Assembly: GCF_000316645.1 (NCBI RefSeq)
Contig: NC_019684.1
Coordinates: 3,873,501-3,937,500, forward strand
DNA from: Nostoc sp. PCC 7524
Lineage (GTDB): Bacteria; Cyanobacteriota; Cyanobacteriia; Cyanobacteriales; Nostocaceae
Reading direction: 5' to 3'
Length of the DNA stretch: 64,000 nucleotides
Below are positions 53,308-61,400 of this stretch, piece after piece. The notes under the pieces are model-generated. The model did not search any database. It saw only the letters and a program-made list of their open reading frames with translations, and had not been told where the DNA came from. A program made the translations under genes and the position numbers. Positions within the stretch are counted from its first letter, which is position 1. Each line of letters opens with the position of its first letter.

Positions 53308-54171
53308 TTAGGGATTACAATACATACATTGGGCTGGATCAGCAAACTCTCTACCATGAGGAAATAGTTTTTCTTGACTAAAATCACATTTTTTACATTG
53401 ATAAACCACTTTATAGGTTAACGTAGTGGGCATATGACACATTTCACAGAGTAATCCCTGAATTCTTTCCGTAATTTCAAACCCTGGTGTATGGCATCTT
53501 GGACAACAACTGCTGATTTTATCTATTAAATTAAGGGTAGCTTTTTCTATATTTTTCATCCGCGTCGGGTTGTACAGCGCCCGCATATCTGTTTCTAGCT
53601 GCACTTGGCCATCTGGAGAGTTTTCTAAAGCAAATTTCACAGATTCTACTAACTTTTGTTCTGTGGTAATACCTTTGATAATTTCTACGCCTTGGTGTGC
53701 TGATTTCCCACACCAAACGACTAAGCCATGTTCAGGGAATCCGACTTTATGAGCAAATTCATAAGCCTCATCTAAATTTGCCACCACTTGATGATTAAAG
53801 TTGGTTTCTGTAGAAAATTCTTCACCAATAATTTCGATATCGTTGACTTTATCTAATAAAATGACTATTTCCCGATTAGCTTGAATATAGGGAACTAACG
53901 GATGTGGTGCAAAATTACCTTCGCTAGCGATCGCTAAACCTGTACCTGTGATTTCTAAAGCTTTTTCTGCTTTTAACCTAGCAGCAGCAATTTGTGTGCC
54001 TGGGCGTTTTACTTCTCTGGTAAATGTGCCGAATACATCTGTATTAAAATTTTGGGGGACTACAACTTTAATCCCTAATTCTTGTTCTAACACAGGAGCA
54101 ATTACCTTTTCTTTGTGGTGCATTGTGGCGATGACAGCCGCGCGATCGCGAAATAATTCCTGATATGTCAT
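53308..54171 (-). CDS. DUF6671-like protein with C-terminal zinc ribbons
   Basis: ATG at 54171 follows GAGGTGATC; the frame extends 13 codons upstream. The 287 residues contain RAAVIATMHHKEKVIAPVLE, TFTREVKRPGTQIAAARLKA and ASEGNFAPHPLVPYIQANRE in the N-terminal domain. The C-terminus has Cys pairs typical of two zinc ribbons (SCCPRCHTPGF, LCEMCHMP, YQCKKCDFS, CMYCNP). No function is established to my knowledge. It is divergently transcribed from the ureohydrolase gene and shares a 151-bp promoter region. Confidence 0.7.
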   Translation of the reverse strand: MTYQELFRDRAAVIATMHHKEKVIAPVLEQELGIKVVVPQNFNTDVFGTFTREVKRPGTQIAAARLKAEKALEITGTGLAIASEGNFAPHPLVPYIQANREIVILLDKVNDIEIIGEEFSTETNFNHQVVANLDEAYEFAHKVGFPEHGLVVWCGKSAHQGVEIIKGITTEQKLVESVKFALENSPDGQVQLETDMRALYNPTRMKNIEKATLNLIDKISSCCPRCHTPGFEITERIQGLLCEMCHMPTTLTYKVVYQCKKCDFSQEKLFPHGREFADPAQCMYCNP

Positions 54172-54322
54172 GATCACCTCACTTCCTTTGCTTATCCCAA
54201 AATACAGCACTTTTGAAGTAAGTGAGGTACATCATGAGTATTAACCCAACCGGATTGCATCGGTTGTGGCAATGTGGATATAGGTACAGACACATATCTG
54301 AAATTGTAGGAAATAAGTATAG

Positions 54323-55363
54323 ATGAGTAATCAACTTCAAGACTATAATCCTAGCGGCGTAGGTGAAATCAATGGCAATCTCTTAGGTTTGCCCTGCGAT
54401 TACGAGTCTGCAAACTTGATTGTCTTTGCTGTCCCTTGGGAAGTCACAGTTTCCTATGGTGCAGGTACAGCCAACGGCCCGCAACGTATTCTTGATGCTT
54501 CCATTCAACTGGATTTATTCGACTTTGACAATCATGATGGTTGGAAACAAGGAATTTTTCTAGTAGAAATTCCCCAAGATATTTTAGAAAAAAACAACTA
54601 CTATCGTGACTTAGCAGCCCAAATTATTGAACGACTGGCACAAGGTAAAGCATTAACCGATACACCAGATTTAACTCCTGTTTTGACAGAAATTAATCAA
54701 GCTTCTCAACAAGTAAATCAATGGCTATTTACCCAAAGTCAGGCAGCAATGAACAAGGGTAAACGAGTAGCAGTGATTGGTGGTGATCACAGTTCACCAT
54801 TGGGTTATTTTCAAGCATTAGCTGCAAAATACCCCAACTTTGGCATTCTGCACATTGACGCACACGCAGATTTAAGAGATGCCTATGAGGGATTTGAATT
54901 TTCCCATGCGTCTATCATGTTTAATGCGATGAAGATACCGCAAATTAGCAAATTAGTGCAGGTAGGTTTGCGGGATATTTGTCATGATGAAGTGGAAATC
55001 ATTGACCAATCAAATCATCGCATTGTGGCATATTATGACCCAGCTATTAAACAAAAGCTGTATTCAGGAACAACCTGGATAGAGTTATGCCAAGAAATGA
55101 TCAGCCATTTACCCGAATATGTTCACATTAGCTTTGATGTGGATGGTTTAGATCCCAAACTGTGTCCAAATACGGGTACTCCTGTTCCTGGGGGATTGGA
55201 ATTAGAGCAAAGTTTTTGTCTATTTCGAGAATTGGTGAATAGTGGTAGAAAAATCATTGGTTTTGATGTCTGCGAAGTTGGTGACGCTGAGTGGGATGGT
55301 AATGTCGGTGCGCGAATTGTTTACAAACTGGCGAATTTTCTAGATTTGTCCCAACGTGAGTAG
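54323..55363 (+). CDS. Agmatinase/arginase-family ureohydrolase
   Basis: The 346 residues have the binuclear manganese site: GGDHSSP (His), LHIDAHADLRD (DxHxD) and HISFDVDGLDP (DxD). The family hydrolyses guanidino compounds to urea and an amine. In Nostocales an agmatinase of this type serves arginine catabolism, while related cyanobacterial members hydrolyse guanidine itself. The sequence alone does not settle between agmatine and guanidine, so no gene symbol is given. An N-terminal extension (LQDYNPSGVGEINGNLLGLP) is longer than in bacterial SpeB. Confidence 0.85.
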   Translation: MSNQLQDYNPSGVGEINGNLLGLPCDYESANLIVFAVPWEVTVSYGAGTANGPQRILDASIQLDLFDFDNHDGWKQGIFLVEIPQDILEKNNYYRDLAAQIIERLAQGKALTDTPDLTPVLTEINQASQQVNQWLFTQSQAAMNKGKRVAVIGGDHSSPLGYFQALAAKYPNFGILHIDAHADLRDAYEGFEFSHASIMFNAMKIPQISKLVQVGLRDICHDEVEIIDQSNHRIVAYYDPAIKQKLYSGTTWIELCQEMISHLPEYVHISFDVDGLDPKLCPNTGTPVPGGLELEQSFCLFRELVNSGRKIIGFDVCEVGDAEWDGNVGARIVYKLANFLDLSQRE

Positions 55364-55483
55364 TGGGGAGATGAGGAGATGAGGGGGATGAGGGAGATGA
55401 GGAGATGAAGGAAGATAAGGTAGACAAGGTAGAATTTTTACCCAGTCCCCAGTCCCCAGTCCCCAATCCCCAATCCCCAATCC
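55364..55483. repeat. Short repeats between convergent genes
   Basis: GATGAGGGGGATGAGGGAGAT-type and CCCAGTCCCC/CCAATCCCCAA units, including the 34-bp segment 55417-55450 that is identical to 34488-34521, fill the gap. This leaves no room for a further gene after the giant minus-strand gene. Confidence 0.85.
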
Positions 55484-58400
55484 CTAACCCTGAGAACGGA
55501 TAATCAAAGCTAGTTTCCGTGCATCAAGGACTGTAATCATGCCATCACCATCTAAATCGCGTGCATCAGTTTGAGTACCAAACAGCGTTGCTACACCAAG
55601 GCTATCATCGAGAATTGCACCGGTGACGTTACCAATATTGAGGGAGAAATCCTTGTTGGTTGGCTGTGGTGCAGTGGCTGGTTGATTACGTGCTGCTAAT
55701 AACAAATTCATATCAGCTTGATCTATCTTGCCATCACGGTTAATGTCTCCGGCTTTCGGTTGATTCAACATTACCTTAATTGTCTGGATTGTTTCTCCGG
55801 CGGCAAAGGTGAGATTACCAGTGCTAGCAGTATAATCTACGCCTGCTTTGGCTGTGCCATCGCTAGTGTTGAAGTTGAAGGAGACTGGTTGATTGCTGGG
55901 TGCTGATAATCTGACAGTAAATAAGGCAAAGGTATTGTTTTGCTCATCTGTGTTAACGGTGACATCATCAACTGTGAGTTTAGGAAGTTGAGTATTCACA
56001 ATTACCTGTAAAGTATCTTGAGTTCTACCACCATCTTTGTCAGTAACAGTTAGGGTGACTGTATAGCTACCATCACGTTCATAGCGATGGCTGGGGTTAA
56101 GTGTACCTGTGGCTGTATTACCATCCCCAAAGTCCCATTCAATTGTATGGGTATCTAGGATACCAGGGTCGGTGAATTGACCTGCAAAACTGACTAATGA
56201 ACCTTGAGTAACTGTTTGATCTGCCCCTGCATTGACTATAGGTGCAATGTTGGCAACTGTCACAGTAAAGGTTTGAGTCGTAGTTGCACCATAAGCATCA
56301 GTGACGGTTAGGGTAACGATATACTCACCATTGTCTGCAAAGGTATGTTGTACAGTTTGACCCGTGACAGTTTGATTATTATCGCCAAAACTCCATCTGT
56401 AGGTGAGAGTGTCGTTACCTGGGTCGGTTGCAATGACGCTAAAGATACCAGTGTCACCTTCATTGAGGTTGGTGTCGCCAGTAATCTCAGTGATGACTGG
56501 GGATAAGTTATTTACCTCAATGCTGACAGTGGCGACATTTGAGATTGCACCTTGGTTATCTTTGACGGTGTAGGTAAAGCTATCATCGCCAGCAAAACCT
56601 GTGTTGGGGGTGTAGGTAACGGTGCCGTCATCGTTGACTATGACTGTACCGTTGCTGGGAGAAGAGGCGATCGCTACACTACTGCTATCCAAAGTACCAT
56701 CGCTATCAGTGTCGTTGTCTAAGACAGGGATATTTATAGATGTACCTTGATTGACGGCGATGCTGTCATTGCTAGCAACTGGTGCAATGTTATTGCTGGG
56801 GTTAACCGTGATGCTGACAGTGGCGAAATTCGAGATTGCACCTTGGTTATCTTTGACGGTGTAGGTAAAGCTATCATCGCCAGCAAAACCTGTGTTGGGG
56901 GTGTAGGTAACGGTGCCGTCATCGTTGACTATGACTGTACCGTTGCTGGGTTGTGAGGCGATCGCTACACTACCCATATCCAAACTACCATCACTATCGC
57001 TGTCGTTATCTAAAACAGGGATATTTATAGATGTACCTTGATTGACGGCGATGGTGTCATTGCTAGCAACTGGTGCATCATTGACTGGGTTGACTGTGAC
57101 TGTCACTGTTGCTGGGTTAGAAATTGCACCAGCATTATCTGTGACGGTGTAGGTGAAACTGTCACTGCCGTTAAAATCGGCGTTGGGTGTGTAAGTGATT
57201 GTGCCGTCTGGGTTGACTTGGATGATTCCATTTTGGGCATCATCTACGATCGCTATAGTTGTTGTATCTAAAGTGCCATCACTGTCACTATCGTTAGCTA
57301 GGACGGGAATGGTTACTGCTGAGTCTTCATTGGTGGTTACTTGGTCATTGACGGCTACGGGTGGTAGGTTGCCACCAGTAATAAAGGCTACGTTGTCAAT
57401 GGTAACTTTGGCATCGCGATCGCCAAAACCTAACAGGTCAAAGTATAAGGTGGCGGGGGTAGAACCATTCACAGCGAAACTGCTGAGGTTGATATTAACT
57501 GTGAGTGGTGTGTTGAGAGAGATGACACTACCAGATGCACCTACGCCACTAATTTGCACAAAGTTGGCGTTGTAGTAAATCTTGCCTTGGTTCTGCCCAA
57601 AAGGTTGGATATTCAGCAGTGCATCGGTGTTGCTGAGGTCATTGAGTTTGATGAGTGCAGTCTTACTGGTGGGGTTGAGTAAAGCCACCTCGAAAGCATC
57701 AGCCGGATTGTTAGCTGTTTGCTCCAGGTTGACATTGAGTAACTGGAATTGCAGAGTTTGTGAGCCTTGGGGGATGGTGAAGGTTTGGGCAAAGCGAGAT
57801 TGCTGGAATGCCGATTCTTCTAGGACACCTTGACCGTTGACTACACTAGCTGCGCCTTGGGTTGTCCAGCCGAAACCGTTGCCATTGGCGATCGCAAAGT
57901 CACCGTTGATGATAGTATTGGCGATCGCAGAGTTAGCAGTAGTTGTAGTTTGGGTATTAACAGCTACAACCTGCGGTAAATCCAGTTGTTGTTCAACGGG
58001 TATGGGTGACTCAGATACAGAAGTCACAGGTAACTGAGTCAAATTTGTAACAGTGGGCAGGACATTAGCTACAGGCTGAGAACCACGTACACTTTGAATT
58101 ACCTTAATATCCAGTTCACCAGGAAGACGACGCACGCCAGGAGCCAAGTAAGCATTCATTAATTGCTCTGGGTGTGCGGTGTCGCTGATATGATTGCCAT
58201 CAGCAGAGAGTGTAACTTTTGTGCCGTCGGCTGTGGTAAATACAGGAGAACCGTTTTCTGTAGTGAGGAATTGCTGGAAGCGGTTGTTATTTGCGTCAAA
58301 GCCGAAGATATGGCCTAGTTCATGCAACAAAACTGTGTAGAGGTCATATTTACCATAGGCAGCAGAACCTGCAAGTGCCTGGGTGACATTACTACCCAAC

Positions 58401-61400
58401 TGTCTACTAAATTCGACTCCTGCATAGGGTTTGGTATCTACAAACCAGCCAACTCCCGCAGCATCATTGTCTAACAATATTGTGCCTGATGTTACCCATC
58501 TCAATTGATTGACTTGCTTAATCTCAGCCTGTCCAATCGAGTTTTCAGGTAGTTCTTGGACTTTAACTGTTAATTGCAATGGACTAATAAAATCAATAAT
58601 TTTTGTCCAGGTATCAATGGCTGCAATTAGTGTAGAGGAATCCAGATTAAGAATACTAGCTTCTACTCCAAGTACACTTCCCTTTTGATCAGCAATCATC
58701 CTTCGTCCCATTGCAATTTCTTCTGGAGATAGATTGCTACCAACTATTCTGATAGGTAAGTTATTTCCAGATTCTGGAACCAATCTATACCAGAACCTGC
58801 CATCTGGAAACTGTAATCTTTCAACAGCCGTTCCAGGGAGAGCTTCAAAATCAATGTATTGTCCACCAACTCCTGGTTGTCCTGCTTCCCAAGCGTAGAC
58901 TCCTTCACCATAGTGAGCCTTTGCACCTGTTGATAGGCGCATACCTTCCTTTTCGATTCTTGCATAAGATGCCATAGGCATATCTGAGGTGAGGCGATGG
59001 CGAAACTGTCGCGGAGCAGTCAAAAATTCCGCTACTCTATCAACCTTCATGTTTTGAAGATTACTTTGGGTTTCAATAAGTCTCACTAAAGATGGGTCTA
59101 GAGGCTCTGGAATATTTGCTAGTGTTGTGGGGCTAGAAGTCTGATTAATAGGAGTAGATATTCTTGATTGATTGGGAAGGTTAGGTTTATCGGTAACTTT
59201 TAATACTGTACGACTTTCAACTCCTTCAAAAATCTGGGATGCTGCTATCTTTTCACCTACTGTTGTTGTTTTCCTACCTATTTGTTCAGCTACTTGACTA
59301 ACTGCTTGGGTGGCTGTACGAGTGATAGGAGCTACTTTTTTAGCGATCGCTGTCGCTAACTTAGGCGCACCAATAATGGTTGTAGCAATATCCACAACAT
59401 CTAATGCCGCTCCTAAATAATCCCAGAAGGTTGCCGCTTCACCTGCGGGGGTGTCGAGTTTACCCCATAATGTACCCGTACCCTTGCCTACATCACCGAA
59501 TAACCAGAGTGCAATTCTGGCAGGCCCCGTGGCAATGTCTACAGCAAACGCCCCAAAAGCTTCTAATGTTCCGGCATTCCCAGATAAGGCTACACTATTT
59601 GACCAGCCATCTAATACAGAGATCAATTGCTCGCCTACAGTCCCTTCTCGTTTTTCTTTCTCACGCTGTTGTTCTTGCCAAGTGGCAACTAATTCTCTGT
59701 GGTTGTATTCATCGATTTTTCTTTGATAATCCAATTTCTGTTGTTCGCGCCAGTGATCGTAAAGTAACCGTCTGCCTGGGTTAGATTCTGTGTTGAAATC
59801 TTGCATAAACCAAGGCTTGGTATTGGCTTCTACTGAGCTATATCCGGTTAAATCAACGTAGCGCAGAGGGTTGGCATAGGCGTATAAGTAACGGTGTAAA
59901 CTCGGTGGTGTGTTGATATCACCTAAATATGGGTCTTGGCTAATAAATAAGCCGGTGTCTGCGTCGTAGTAACGCGCCCCGAAGTAATGTAAATCTGTTT
60001 CACTGTCAAAATAGTGACCTGTGTATTGTTTCCGGTTCACCGACTGACCTACTTGAGTGCGGATGTTGCCCCAAGCGTCATACTGATAGCTAATTTGCAG
60101 GTTGCCCGACTCATTAGTGAGGTTGGCTGTGCTGCCTAAGCCATCGTAGTGGTAAAACTGGCTTTGACGATCGCTAGCATTGGTGCTACCGGGAACAGTT
60201 ACATCTGTCAAGGAGAGCAGCGCATAGCCGTAGTTGTATTTAACTGTGGTGTTGCGGTTGCTGTCGTACTCAACTAATGTGGCATTTTGGTCGTAGAGAT
60301 AGCGGGTTTCTCCTGTGGCTGTTTTCTTCTTCACCCGTAGGCGATCGCTGTTGTAATCAAAGGTGACAAAACCACCATTTAAGTTAGGAGTACGCAGCAA
60401 TTCGTCGCGGATACCGTATTCATAGGTCAAACTCGAACTGGGATTGAGAATTACTGTAATCGGGTTGCCATTGCTATCAAAGGTTGTGGCGACTGTACCA
60501 ACTGTTTTAGAAATGCGGTTGCCGTTGTCATCGTAGTCAAAGGCAACGCTTTGAGCAGCATTGGTACTATTGGTTATGCTCCGCAGACGATTGATCCGGT
60601 CATACGTGTATGTTTGCGTAACTGTAGCATTAGTTGCTAAATCCTGGGTAGTTTCTGTGAGACGGCTACCGTTCTTAGCATAGGTGTAGCCAACCTTGCT
60701 CTTACTGCCATAGGTTACTTCTACTAAGCGGTTGAGACGGTCATAGGTGTAAGTTGTTACTTCTGACTGTCCAGCGTTGATATCACGCTGGGTTTCTACT
60801 TGGCGAATCCGGTTACTGTTATCGTCGTAGGTGTACTCGTACTGGGAAAGTATGCCCGACACATTGCCGACTGTGCCAGTATGGTTAACGAAACGGGTGA
60901 GGCGGTCGGCTTTGTCATAGGCATTGGCGAAACTGTAATCAGCGATCGCGCCATTGGGATAAATAATTGCCTTGAGTAAGCTGTCGGGATGGTACTGATA
61001 AACAGTTGTGCCATCTTCCGTAATGGCTGCAATTAAACGGTTACGTTGGTCATAGTTGTAGCGGGTAATGATGCCGTCAGGATCAATGATTTGTGTGCGG
61101 TTGCCTTGTTTGTCGTACTGATACTGAATCGTTTTGTTGTCGTAATTAGTCGAACTTTGCAGACGATCTAATTTGTCATAGACATAGTTGTAAGTTTCCG
61201 TAATATTTGTGCCACCAACCCGTTTCACCTCTGTCTTTGTAATCGGATTGTTATTGGCATCATACTCGTAAGTCAATGACTGCATCTGGTAGTCCAGATT
61301 CGGGTTGAGATGATTGCTGTAGATAACACTACGGAGGCGATCGCGGTAATCGTAGATGCTCTCAACGCGTTGACTGTTGGCATCAATGGTCAGAACTTGG

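Noticed and set aside
55484..55750. Missing immunity gene, i.e. the giant RHS protein as a polymorphic toxin
   Set aside because: Only repeats follow the stop before a convergent housekeeping gene, and the C-terminus is a dockerin, not a toxin.
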